Source: Massilia sp. erpn
GTDB lineage: Bacteria > Pseudomonadota > Gammaproteobacteria > Burkholderiales > Burkholderiaceae_D
Assembly (NCBI RefSeq): GCF_024400215.1
Contig: NZ_CP053748.1
Span: 3,224,001-3,288,000 of the forward strand
DNA: 64,000 nt
Direction of reading: 5' to 3'
The notes under the pieces are model-generated. The model was not told the DNA's origin, ran no database searches, and saw only the letters and a list, made by a program, of their open reading frames with translations. Both the position numbers and the translations under genes were made by a program. This document shows, piece by piece, positions 18,641 through 27,379 of this stretch; position 1 is the stretch's first letter; every line of letters begins with the position of its first letter.

Positions 18641-20239
18641 CTACTCCGCCACCACCACCCGGTTCTTGCCGGTCTTCTTGGCCGTGTACATGGCCTGGTC
18701 GGCGCGCTTGACCAGATCGGTCTGCGCTTCGTTCGGGCGGCGCAGGGCGACACCGGCCGAGAAGGTGATCAGCAGCTTTTCGTTCTCGTGCATGAAGAAG
18801 TGGCGCGTCAGTTCGCGCTGCAGGCGGGTCATGGTCGCCGTGGCCGCTTCGACCGCGGTTTCCGGCAGCAGGATCAGGAATTCCTCGCCGCCGAAGCGGG
18901 CGATCACATCCATCGAGCGCAGGGTTTCCTTGACGATCTTGACCAGGTGCTTGAGCGCGCCGTCGCCGGCGATGTGGCCATAGGTGTCGTTCAGGCGCTT
19001 GAAGTCGTCCAGGTCGAGGATGGCGATGCACAGCGGCGTGCCGCGCCGCTCCGAGCGCGCCACTTCGCGTTCGAACACATCGTCCAGGCCGCGGCGGTTC
19101 AGGCTGCCGGTCAGCTGGTCTTCGCGCACCAGCTCGCTCATATGCTGCAGCTTCGCTTCCAGGGCGTGGATGCGCGCCTCGGCATCCTGCACCTCCTGGC
19201 GCGCCGTCACCATATTGTCGCGCGCCTTGAGTGCCTCGTTTTGCACGATGCGCGTTTCTTTCAGTACTTCGTCGAGGATCTGGTTCAGTTCGGTGATGTT
19301 CTCGGCCTTGCTGATCTTCTCGGAATAGCCGCCGATCTTGCTGTGGAAGTCGCCGGTGCTGGCGGCCACCTGGCCCAGGCGGTCGATGAAGGTCATCATC
19401 ATATTCTTGACCGTCAGCTTGACGTCCGAGATGCTGTGCTTGAGCTGGCTTTGCTTGTAGATCACGTCCTTCAGGCTGCGCGTGGCCTCTTCCAGCGCGC
19501 GCTGGTCGATCGGGCCGGCGATCAGGTTTTGCACGGCGTCGATCTGGCCGCGCAGCCAGGAATCGTCGTCCAGCAGCTCGCTGACGTTTTCCAGCAGCAG
19601 GCGGAACAGGCGCAGCAGCAGCTCTTGCTGCTCGGCCGTGTCGCCGCTCTTGAGTTCGATCTGGTAGCACAGTTGCTTGAGGCGCACGGCGATTTCCGAC
19701 AGTGCCGCCTCGGTATGCGCTTCCTTGGTGGCCGCGCCCAGTGATTCGGCCTCGGCCACCAGGGCCGGGGTGCCGCTCAGGAGCGAGGCGACGGCGAAGG
19801 TCAGGGTGCGGCTCAAGAGGTCGCGCAGCACGCGCGTCTGTTCGCCATCGGGCGCGGGCGCCACTTCGATGCCGCCGCCGCGCTTGACGGGGCGGTCGGC
19901 CAGCGCCGACAGGGTACGCGCATACGCATCCCAGTCGCGCGCCTTGACGGCGCGGTTCATGCGGCGGCCGAAGTCGGCCAGCTCGCCGGCCTGGGCGCTC
20001 AGATTGCTGGCGAAGGTGTCGAGCATGCTTTCCGCGCCCTGGTCGGCGGCCGGCGCGGCCGTGCCGAGCGGGGCGGCGGGCGCTTCGGGCGTGTCCGGCA
20101 AGCCGGCGATCTCGTTATAGATGCTGCGGTAAGCTTCCGGCGTCGGGGCAATCCGGCGGGTGGCAAGGCGGCGGAAGGCCTCGCGCGCGATATCGGCCGG
20201 GTTTTGTTCCGCTCCGGCAGGATTCGGGGATTTTGACAT
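18641..20239 (-). CDS. Diguanylate cyclase (GGDEF domain)
   Basis: Predicted to make c-di-GMP from two GTP. The ATG at 20239 gives 532 residues; a TTG seven codons upstream is an alternative. The N-terminal ~350 residues are mostly helical with no membrane segments and include a coiled-coil region (ARQEVQDAEARIHALEAKLQHMSEL) just before the catalytic domain. The GGDEF domain has DDFKRLNDTYGHIAGD and the active-site signature GGEEF near residue 450. The product-inhibition site RxxD (RSMD) lies five residues before GGEEF, so feedback control is expected. It is a cytoplasmic protein that may feed the PilZ brake encoded in the flagellar operon. Confidence 0.92.
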   Translation of the reverse strand: MSKSPNPAGAEQNPADIAREAFRRLATRRIAPTPEAYRSIYNEIAGLPDTPEAPAAPLGTAAPAADQGAESMLDTFASNLSAQAGELADFGRRMNRAVKARDWDAYARTLSALADRPVKRGGGIEVAPAPDGEQTRVLRDLLSRTLTFAVASLLSGTPALVAEAESLGAATKEAHTEAALSEIAVRLKQLCYQIELKSGDTAEQQELLLRLFRLLLENVSELLDDDSWLRGQIDAVQNLIAGPIDQRALEEATRSLKDVIYKQSQLKHSISDVKLTVKNMMMTFIDRLGQVAASTGDFHSKIGGYSEKISKAENITELNQILDEVLKETRIVQNEALKARDNMVTARQEVQDAEARIHALEAKLQHMSELVREDQLTGSLNRRGLDDVFEREVARSERRGTPLCIAILDLDDFKRLNDTYGHIAGDGALKHLVKIVKETLRSMDVIARFGGEEFLILLPETAVEAATATMTRLQRELTRHFFMHENEKLLITFSAGVALRRPNEAQTDLVKRADQAMYTAKKTGKNRVVVAE

Positions 20240-20379
20240 CTGACGTACAGCCTCTTCCAAAAAGGTTTACCGATAGCCTGCATCATATGCCACGGCCGCG
20301 CCCGTCAATGCGGGAATTAGCGGGCAGAAGTGGCCTTACTTTGGGGCATCTAACCTTAAGCAAAAATCAAAGGCAGCGC

Positions 20380-21027
20380 TTATTCGATCAGCTGGTTCTT
20401 GATGGCGTAGTGGGTCAGTTCGGCGCTGTTTTTCAGTTTCATCTTGACCAGCAGGCGGGCGCGGTATTCGCTCACCGTCTTCACCGACAGCGACAATTCC
20501 TTGGCGATGGTGCCCACCGTCTTGCCGGAGGCGATCATGGTCAGGGTCTGGTATTCGCGGTCGGAGAGGGACTCGTGCAGGGCCGCCTCGTGGTCTTCGC
20601 CCACGTGGTTGGCCAGCTCTTGCGCCAGTGCCGGACTAATGTATTTTAATCCGCTAGCGACCTGGCGGATAGCCGTGACCAGCTCTTTCGGCGCGCTCTG
20701 CTTGGTCAGATAGCCGGCCGCGCCGGCTTTCAGCGAGCGGATCGCGTACTGGTCTTCGCGGTGCATGGACAGCATCAGAACGGCCAGCTCGGGCTTTTCC
20801 TTCTTGACCTGCTTGAGCACCTCGATGCCGCTGCGGTCGGGCATGGAAATGTCGAGCAGCAGCACTTGGCAGCCCGATTTGCGGAACAGCTTGACGGCGT
20901 CCAGCCCATTCTCGGCCTCGCCGGCGACGACGATGTCCTTGGTATCGGCCAGGATTTGTTTCAACCCCTCGCGCACGATCGCATGGTCGTCGGCGATGAA
21001 GACCTTGATGACGGCTTTTTCACTCAT
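20380..21027 (-). CDS. NarL/FixJ-family response regulator
   Basis: 215 residues. The receiver domain has the acidic pair DD (residues 13-14), the phospho-acceptor Asp59 in LLLDISMPDRSG, and the conserved Lys in GYLTKQSAP. A LuxR-type helix-turn-helix follows (LSDREYQTLTMIASGKTVGTIAKELSLSVKTVSEYRARLLVKM). It begins 5 bp after the histidine kinase gene and is its cognate partner. The regulated genes are not evident from the sequence. Confidence 0.93.
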   Translation of the reverse strand: MSEKAVIKVFIADDHAIVREGLKQILADTKDIVVAGEAENGLDAVKLFRKSGCQVLLLDISMPDRSGIEVLKQVKKEKPELAVLMLSMHREDQYAIRSLKAGAAGYLTKQSAPKELVTAIRQVASGLKYISPALAQELANHVGEDHEAALHESLSDREYQTLTMIASGKTVGTIAKELSLSVKTVSEYRARLLVKMKLKNSAELTHYAIKNQLIE

Positions 21028-21032
21028 ATCGT

Positions 21033-22523
21033 TCAGCTTGCTTGATATTTCGGTACGGCAACAGTTGCTATTGTAGCCCCGCTGCCGCCCGCCGGGGGCG
21101 CCGCATCGTCCATTTCCCGTTTTATTTTAATGGCGACCACGGTGCCGCCGCCTGGAGCGTGGCTCAATGTCAACGTTCCGCCCAGGGCATTGGCGCGTTC
21201 GGCCATGCCGCGCAGGCCGAACGATTGCGGCTTGCTGCGGTCGGCCTGGCGGATGCCGTCGCCGTCGTCGCTGATTTTCAGGCTGATCTGGTGGCGCGTG
21301 CGCGTCAGCTTGACGCTGACCTGGCTCGCATTGGCATGTTTGGCAATATTGGTCAGCGCTTCCTGGCCGATGCGGAACAGGGCGGCGGCCTGGTCGGGGT
21401 CGAGTTCGAGTTCCTTCACGTTCGACGTAAAGCTGCAGGCGATGCCGGCCTGGGTGGTGAAGTCGCGCGCCTGCCAGTCGAGCGCGGCCACCAGGCCGAA
21501 GTCGAGGATGGAGGGACGCAGGTCGAGCGTGATGCGGTGCACGGCGTCGATGGTGCGGTCGACCAGGCTGTCCACATAGGCCGCTTTCTCGTGCAGCGGA
21601 CCGGGCGCCTCGGGCAGGCGCGCCGCGAGCATGGCCAGCGCCATCTTGATGGCGGTCAGGTTGCCGCCCAGGTCATCGTGGATTTCGCGCGCGATGCGGG
21701 TGCGTTCCTGCTCCTTGACCTTTTCGATGTGGGCGGTCAGCTCGGCCAGGCGGGCGCGGCTTTGACGCACTTCCAGCTGCTCCAGCTTGCTTTCCGTGAT
21801 ATTGGTCATGATGCCTTCCCACTGCACGCCGCCGCCGGGCAAGAGGCGCGGGGTGGAGCGCAGATTGATCCACTTCACATCCTTCCAGGCATCGACCCAG
21901 ATGCGGCCCTCCCAGTTCCAGCTCCACAGGCTGCTGGCCGAGGCATGCATCGCGTCCTGATAGGAGTCGCGGTCTTCTTCCAGGATCAGTTCCAGAAAGC
22001 GCTGCGGCGCCGCGTGCAGGGCCGCAGCCGGCAAGCCCAGCAGAGCCTGGCAGCCATCGCTCAGATAGGGAAAGGCGACGCTGCCGTCGGCCGCCAGTAC
22101 GAACTGGTAGACCAGGCCCGGCGTGTGCGTGACGATGGCGTCGAAGCGCGACTGCACCTGGCGCAGCGCGTCGTCGGCGCTGCAGCCGGCGCACTGGTCC
22201 TCGGCCATGGCCAGGACCAGGGCCTGGCCCTCGTGCTGCACCGCTTGCAGGCAAAGCTGCACGGCATACTCGCTGCCGTCGGCGCGGCGCAGGCGCGCGG
22301 CCAGCGGCTGCCGGCGCGCCAGCGCCGCCTCGAACGCGGCCCGCGCCAGCTGCGGCACCAGCGCCGCCAGCGTCAGCTGGCGCAGCGCCGCCGGCTCATA
22401 GCGGTTGTTGCGGCAGGCGGTGGCGCTGGCCTGCACGATGCGCAGGCTGGCCGGGTCGAGCAGGTAGATTTCCGCCTGGCTCGCAGCCAGCAGGATGTCC
22501 AGGCAGGAGGAAGCGGGGATCAT
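21033..22523 (-). CDS. Sensor histidine kinase (HisKA_3 type)
   Basis: About 496 residues without membrane segments, so a cytoplasmic sensor. Two PAS-like regions (about residues 15-105 and 125-245) precede the dimerisation/phosphoacceptor helix with H in AREIHDDLGGNLTAIKMAL (near residue 285). The ATPase domain follows, with ALTNIAKHANASQV and GDGI and GLRGMAERANALGG boxes. The Cys pair in DQCAGCS of the first linker is notable but unproven as a ligand site. The ATG at 22523 and a TTG at 22535 are both possible starts. It is in one operon with the response regulator and divergent from greB. Confidence 0.9.
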   Translation of the reverse strand: MIPASSCLDILLAASQAEIYLLDPASLRIVQASATACRNNRYEPAALRQLTLAALVPQLARAAFEAALARRQPLAARLRRADGSEYAVQLCLQAVQHEGQALVLAMAEDQCAGCSADDALRQVQSRFDAIVTHTPGLVYQFVLAADGSVAFPYLSDGCQALLGLPAAALHAAPQRFLELILEEDRDSYQDAMHASASSLWSWNWEGRIWVDAWKDVKWINLRSTPRLLPGGGVQWEGIMTNITESKLEQLEVRQSRARLAELTAHIEKVKEQERTRIAREIHDDLGGNLTAIKMALAMLAARLPEAPGPLHEKAAYVDSLVDRTIDAVHRITLDLRPSILDFGLVAALDWQARDFTTQAGIACSFTSNVKELELDPDQAAALFRIGQEALTNIAKHANASQVSVKLTRTRHQISLKISDDGDGIRQADRSKPQSFGLRGMAERANALGGTLTLSHAPGGGTVVAIKIKREMDDAAPPAGGSGATIATVAVPKYQAS

Positions 22524-22573
22524 ATATGTGTACAATCAGGAAGCATGCCTGATGATACGTGAAACATAGCCCC

Positions 22574-23140
22574 ATGAATAAAGCTTTCGTAAAAGAAACG
22601 GATAACGACGATGACGAAGACGGCGCCCCGCAGGCGCCGCCGATCCCGCCCGGCTCCAAGAATTACATCACGCCAGCCGGCTACCAGCGCATCAAGGACG
22701 AACTGCTGCAGCTGATCGACGTCGAGCGGCCCGAAGTGGTGAAAGTGGTGCACTGGGCCGCCTCGAATGGCGACCGCTCGGAAAATGGCGACTACATCTA
22801 CGGCAAGCGCCGCCTGCGTGAAATCGACCGCCGCATCCGTTTCCTGACCAAGCGCCTGGACCTGGCGGCCGTGGTCGACCCCAGCGTGCACCATGGCAGC
22901 GACCAGATCTTCTTCGGCGCCACCGTCACTTACTGCAAGCCGGATGGCGAGGAGCACACCATCACCATCGTCGGCATCGACGAATTCGACCCGCTGCACG
23001 GCAAGATCAGCTGGATCGCCCCGGTCGCGCGCGCCATCACCAAGGCGCGTGAAGGCGATACCGTCACCCTGCGCACGCCGACCGGCGTGGAAGAGCTGGA
23101 AATCCTCGAAGTGCGCTACCCGTCCCCGGGCGCGGCGTGA
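22574..23140 (+). CDS. greB: Transcription elongation factor GreB
   Basis: Rescues backtracked RNA polymerase by stimulating transcript cleavage. The ATG at 22574 gives the family-typical N-terminus MNKAFVKE; a GTG five codons upstream is less likely. An acidic insertion (DNDDDEDGAPQAPPIPPG) follows, then the coiled-coil domain with YITPAGYQRIKDEL and the tip ENGDYIYGKRRLREIDRRIRFL. The C-terminal FKBP-like domain contains FFGATVTYC and ISWIAPVARAI. At 188 residues it is slightly longer than enteric GreB because of the N-terminal insertion. Confidence 0.95.
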   Translation: MNKAFVKETDNDDDEDGAPQAPPIPPGSKNYITPAGYQRIKDELLQLIDVERPEVVKVVHWAASNGDRSENGDYIYGKRRLREIDRRIRFLTKRLDLAAVVDPSVHHGSDQIFFGATVTYCKPDGEEHTITIVGIDEFDPLHGKISWIAPVARAITKAREGDTVTLRTPTGVEELEILEVRYPSPGAA

Positions 23141-23156
23141 GCGCGCAGCGGGGCGC

Positions 23157-26100
23157 TTAAAAATAAAAGTCCCAGGCGGCTTCCGCGCGGGCGTAGCCCC
23201 GCATTTCCGGCGACTGCAGGAAGTATTCCGCCACCTGGACCAGCGGCATGCCGTGCGCCATCTGCTCGAGCCAGAAAGCGAGGCCGCCGGCATCGGGCGC
23301 GCGGTTGAAAATGGCCTGGTAGAGCGTGCCCAGGTCATGCTGCGCCGTTCCGTCCAGCGTGTAGCCATGCGTCACGCCTTCTGGCGAAATAATCATCTGC
23401 AGCGCAATCTCCCCCATGCCGAGGCGGCCCTCGGACTGGAAGGCGCCCCAGAAATTGAAGCCGCCCACATCGCTTTGCCGTCCCAGCACATTGGCATACA
23501 GGGCGGCAAGCAGATCCAATTCCGGGCGGTGTTCGAGCGTGAGGGTGGTGTCGGCGAACTGCAACTGCTCGACATTGAGCAGGTCGACCCGCTGCGCCGG
23601 TGTGGCAAGGCTGCTGACCGACACATAGCCGTCATACTGGCGGACCAGGTAATCGGCCTGTTTGCCCGTGAAGGTGGCCGTATCGCTGCCGAGTCCCCCG
23701 TTCAGCAGTGTCGGCGCGCGCACTTCCTCGGCTCCTTGCGCGGCGGCGCCCTGCAGCGGCGCCGGGGCTGTGACCGGCGGGGCGAAGCGCATCGTATCGT
23801 CGCCGCCACCGCCGTACACCTTGACGCCGGCGCTGGCGGAAATGCTGAATTGCTGGCTGGCCGCATCGCCGCTCAGGATCTGGCCCGCGGTACTGCCGTT
23901 GGCCCGGACGGCGCCGATCAGGGCCGCGAAATGCACATCCTGCAAATTGATGGTGCTGCCGCCAGGCAGGCTGGTGGCATCGATCACCAAGGCCGTGTGC
24001 TGGCTGGCGCTGGCCGCACCGGAGATGGCCAGCGTGGCGGCGCTGGCGTCCGTGCCGCGGGAAAAGACCATGCGCTCGACCTGCAGTGGGACATTGTCGG
24101 CCAATAGATCGAGAAATTGCGTGCCGTTGCCGGTCAGGTGGCTGCGGTCGGCCGGCGCATTATGCGGCGTGGTGGCGAGGATGGCGGCAATCAGTTCGTC
24201 CAGCGAGTTGCCGGCCGGCTTGCTGGGGCCGCCGCTGGCCACCAACCCCACGCCCGCCGGCAGGTGCGCGGTCAGCAGCGCATTGCCGTTAGTCGTCACC
24301 AGGGGAATGTCGGCCATGGTACTGGTGTTATTGCTGTCGGTGCGCGTGGCGGGCACGATGGGGATGGTGACCGCCGTGCCCATGCCGCCGCCCGGCAGGA
24401 CCACCGGCGCGCTGCTCACCTCCACGCCGTCGACCGTGCTTGGCGGGGGTGTCGTCGGCGGCGTGACGACCTGGATCACGAACACTTGTTCGTGGCTATT
24501 GCCGGCGCTGTCGGTCACCTTGATGCGCACCGACTGGGCGCCCACGGCAGTGGCACCGGCATCATTGATGCGCAAGCTGCCGCCGGCAATATTGAACAGG
24601 CTGTTGCCGCTATCGCCGCTGCCGGCCACCAGCGCATAGGTGAACAGGTCGCCGGCCGTGGCATCGGTGGCGCCCAGCGTGCCGACCGTGCCGTTCAATC
24701 CCGCTGCGGTGTTGACGCTGCTGGCCGACAGCGCGAGCGCGCTCGGCGCCAGGGTATCGATCTTCACCGGCAGCGTGGCCGCGGCCGAGACATTGCCCGC
24801 TGCATCGCTTTGCTTGACCGTCAGCGTATGCGTGCCATTGCCGAGCGTCGCGCTGGTGATGCTCCAGGCGCCGCTGCCATTGGCCGTGGTGCTGCCCAGC
24901 ACGGTGGTGCCGTCGCTGTCATACAGGGTGACGGTGGCGTTGGCGGCCGCGCTGCCGCTGAGCGTGGGCGTGGTGATGTTGGTGATATTGTCGCCGGCCG
25001 TGCCGCTGTCGCTGCCGCTGGCCAGGGCCAAGCCGGTGACGCTGCCGATGCTGCCGGCAATCGTCAGCGCCAGGCTGCCGCTGGCGGCCGAGGCATTGCC
25101 GGCGCTGTCGGTCTGCTTGGCGCGCAGGCTATGGCTGCCGTCGCCCAGGGCGCTGCTGGTGATGCTCCAGTTGCCGCTGCCGTCGGCGGTGGCGGTGCCG
25201 AGCACGGTGGTGCCGTCGCTATCGTATAGGGTCACGGCGGCATTGGCGGCGGCCGTGCCGGTGATGGTGGGCGTGCTGTCGTTGGTGATGCCGTCGCCCA
25301 CGGTGCCGCTGTCGCTGGCGCTGGCCAGCGCCAGGGCGGCCGGCGCCGCCGGGGCGGTGGTGTCGATCAGCAGGCTGAGCGCGGCACTGGCCGCCGAGGC
25401 CGTGCCGGCCGGCGTGGCCTGCTTCACCGTCAGATGATGCGTGCCGTCGCCGAGTGCGCTGCTGGTGATGCTCCAGCTGCCATTGCCGGCCACCGTGGCC
25501 GTGCCCAGCACGGTGCTACCGTCCGAGTCGTAGAGCGTCACGGTATGGCCCGCGGTGCCGGTGCCCGTCACGGTGGGCGTGCTGTCGTTGGTGATCAGGT
25601 CGCCCAGCGTGCCGCTGTCGCTGGCCGTGGCCAGCGCCGGCAAGGGCGGGGCGGCCGGTGTGCTGGTGTCGATGCTCAGGCTCAGGCTGGCGCTGGCCGG
25701 CGAGGTGTTGCCGGCGGCATCGGTCTGCTTGACGGTGACCGTGTGCAGGCCATCGCTCAATGCGCTGCTGGTGATGCTCCAGGCGCCGCTGCCATTGGCG
25801 GTGGTGGTGCCGAGCACGGTGGTGCCATCGCTGTCGTACAGGGTCACGCTGGCATTGGCCTCGGCGCTGCCGCTGATGGTCGGCGTATTGTCGCTGGTGA
25901 GGTTGTCGCCCAGCGTGCCGCTGTCGCTGGCGCTGGCCAGGACCAGGGCCGTGGCGGCGCTGGGCGCGCTGGCGTCGATGGTGATGCTCAGGGCCACGCT
26001 GGCGGCCGAGACATGGCTGGAACCGTCGGTGGTTTTCGCCGTCAGCGTGTGCGCGCCGGTCAGCGCCGTGCTGGTGATGCTCCAGGCGCCGCTGCCGTTC

Positions 26101-27254
26101 GAGGTCGTGCTGCCCAGCACCGTGGTGCCGTCGCTGTCGTACAGCGTGACGGTGGAATTGGCGGGCGCCGAGCCGGTGATGGTCGGCGTGGTGTCATTGG
26201 TGAGGTTATCGCCCAGCGTGCCGCTGTCGCTGGCCACGGCCAGGGTCAGGCCGGTGGGCGCGGCCACGGCCGCCGTCGCTGGCGAGAAATTCAGGTCGTC
26301 CAGGGCCAGCGACAGATTGCCGCCGCTGAAGGTGAAGCTGGTGATGTTCTTGAAGGCGCTATTGCCCGTGAAGCTGACATTCTGCTGCAGGATCAGGGCG
26401 CCGTTGCTGCTGTAGTTGACGGCGCTGCCGCCCTGCGGCGTGATGGAAATGTTCACATCGGCGGCGGCATCGAAACTCAGGCCGTCGAGGTCGAAAGCGC
26501 TGCCGTCGGCCGCCTCAACCTTGATGCTGCTGATGCCGAAGGCGCCGGCCAGGTCGAAGAACAGAAAATAATCGCCGGCGTTGTTGCCCAATAGCGACAT
26601 GGCCGAATTATTCGACACGATATTGGTATACGAGCCGGGATTGGAGCCGGTCACCGTGTATTTGACGCCATTCAGGGTGAAGACATCGGCGGTTGCGCTA
26701 TAGCCGCTGTTGGCGTCGTAGTTCTGGTCGGCCGGGGCCGCCAGCACGCCCTGGAAGCCGGCCATCAGGCCGGCGTCCAGCACGCGCGCCGCGATGGGGC
26801 CGCTGCGCCGGTCCAGCCGCCAAGTGCCGCCCCCTTGTGCGGCGCCCGTCAGTCCGGTCGCGGCGGCAACCGGTGCCTGCAGCAGGTCGGCCAGGCGCTG
26901 CACCAGCGCTTGGCCGCAGCGCCCGGCACCCGTGTAGCAGCCGTACAGCAGGACGCTGGCGCCGCCGGCCAGGCGACCGGCGATGCGCTGCAGGGTGTGT
27001 GCCTGGCGTTCCAGTGCAGGCAGGTCGAATGCCGTGGCGCCGGCGTGGAAGCGGCCGGGCGCGCCATGCGACAGCAGGTGCAGCGCGCCCACCGGCGGCC
27101 GGCCCTCCAGATGGCGGGCGATCTGTTCCAGCCCGTTTTGATCCGGCCGCAGCCGGAGAATGTCCGCCTGGCGGCCGAGGCGGCGCCAAGTGGCGCGCTC
27201 AAGGGCAATATCGGCATCGATGACAAGCAGGTCTTGCGCATTCTCGAGGTACAT
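23157..27254 (-). CDS. Giant DUF4347 / Ig-like repeat / DUF4214 surface protein
   Basis: 1365 residues. Residues about 8-165 are a DUF4347 domain with LHLLSHGAPGRF (His63-Gly64) and LLYGCYTGAG (Gly105-Cys106). Residues 173-330 form a beta-rich domain. Residues about 333-837 are five near-identical Ig-like repeats of ~101 residues (each with TLYDSDGTTVLG and SGAWSITS). A cadherin-like segment follows (about 838-932). After it come a linker, an RTX-like scrap (GGGGDDTMRF) and a C-terminal DUF4214 domain (ALYANVLGRQSDVGGFNFW, AIFNRAPDAGGLAFW). There is no Sec signal peptide. DUF4214 and Ig arrays are common in large secreted or adhesive proteins. Function is inferred only, and no secretion genes are adjacent. 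Confidence 0.85.
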   Translation of the reverse strand: MYLENAQDLLVIDADIALERATWRRLGRQADILRLRPDQNGLEQIARHLEGRPPVGALHLLSHGAPGRFHAGATAFDLPALERQAHTLQRIAGRLAGGASVLLYGCYTGAGRCGQALVQRLADLLQAPVAAATGLTGAAQGGGTWRLDRRSGPIAARVLDAGLMAGFQGVLAAPADQNYDANSGYSATADVFTLNGVKYTVTGSNPGSYTNIVSNNSAMSLLGNNAGDYFLFFDLAGAFGISSIKVEAADGSAFDLDGLSFDAAADVNISITPQGGSAVNYSSNGALILQQNVSFTGNSAFKNITSFTFSGGNLSLALDDLNFSPATAAVAAPTGLTLAVASDSGTLGDNLTNDTTPTITGSAPANSTVTLYDSDGTTVLGSTTSNGSGAWSITSTALTGAHTLTAKTTDGSSHVSAASVALSITIDASAPSAATALVLASASDSGTLGDNLTSDNTPTISGSAEANASVTLYDSDGTTVLGTTTANGSGAWSITSSALSDGLHTVTVKQTDAAGNTSPASASLSLSIDTSTPAAPPLPALATASDSGTLGDLITNDSTPTVTGTGTAGHTVTLYDSDGSTVLGTATVAGNGSWSITSSALGDGTHHLTVKQATPAGTASAASAALSLLIDTTAPAAPAALALASASDSGTVGDGITNDSTPTITGTAAANAAVTLYDSDGTTVLGTATADGSGNWSITSSALGDGSHSLRAKQTDSAGNASAASGSLALTIAGSIGSVTGLALASGSDSGTAGDNITNITTPTLSGSAAANATVTLYDSDGTTVLGSTTANGSGAWSITSATLGNGTHTLTVKQSDAAGNVSAAATLPVKIDTLAPSALALSASSVNTAAGLNGTVGTLGATDATAGDLFTYALVAGSGDSGNSLFNIAGGSLRINDAGATAVGAQSVRIKVTDSAGNSHEQVFVIQVVTPPTTPPPSTVDGVEVSSAPVVLPGGGMGTAVTIPIVPATRTDSNNTSTMADIPLVTTNGNALLTAHLPAGVGLVASGGPSKPAGNSLDELIAAILATTPHNAPADRSHLTGNGTQFLDLLADNVPLQVERMVFSRGTDASAATLAISGAASASQHTALVIDATSLPGGSTINLQDVHFAALIGAVRANGSTAGQILSGDAASQQFSISASAGVKVYGGGGDDTMRFAPPVTAPAPLQGAAAQGAEEVRAPTLLNGGLGSDTATFTGKQADYLVRQYDGYVSVSSLATPAQRVDLLNVEQLQFADTTLTLEHRPELDLLAALYANVLGRQSDVGGFNFWGAFQSEGRLGMGEIALQMIISPEGVTHGYTLDGTAQHDLGTLYQAIFNRAPDAGGLAFWLEQMAHGMPLVQVAEYFLQSPEMRGYARAEAAWDFYF
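24743..26258 (-). repeat. Five tandem ~303-bp repeats encoding Ig-like domains
   Basis: Within the DUF4347 gene, five in-frame units of about 101 codons share long blocks of nucleotide identity, for example the codons for LYDSDGTTVLG and WSITSSALGDG. Such arrays expand and contract by recombination, so copy number may vary between strains. Confidence 0.85.
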
Positions 27255-27339
27255 GATGACCTTTCGCGTGCGTGAACGATAGCGTTGTCGTAGTGTAGTC
27301 CTTGCTTTGGCGGCAGATTCTAACCGAATCCCACATGAC

Positions 27340-27365
27340 TACGCCGCGCGTGGCCGCGCGGCGTA
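27340..27365 (-). terminator. Hairpin after spoT
   Basis: Perfect 11-bp stem TACGCCGCGCG / CGCGCGGCGTA with a 4-base loop, 15 bp past the spoT stop. No T run follows, so intrinsic termination is only probable. Confidence 0.55.
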
Positions 27366-27379
27366 TCAGCCGCCCAGGC

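Noticed and set aside
18565..18753. N-terminal extension of the PEP-CTERM frame into the diguanylate cyclase gene
   Set aside because: It would overlap the neighbouring gene, crosses the promoter and hides the signal peptide that starts at 18564.
24743..26258. Regularly spaced repeats considered as a CRISPR array
   Set aside because: Unit length is ~303 bp, in frame, encoding Ig-like domains; there are no short repeats with unique spacers and no cas genes.
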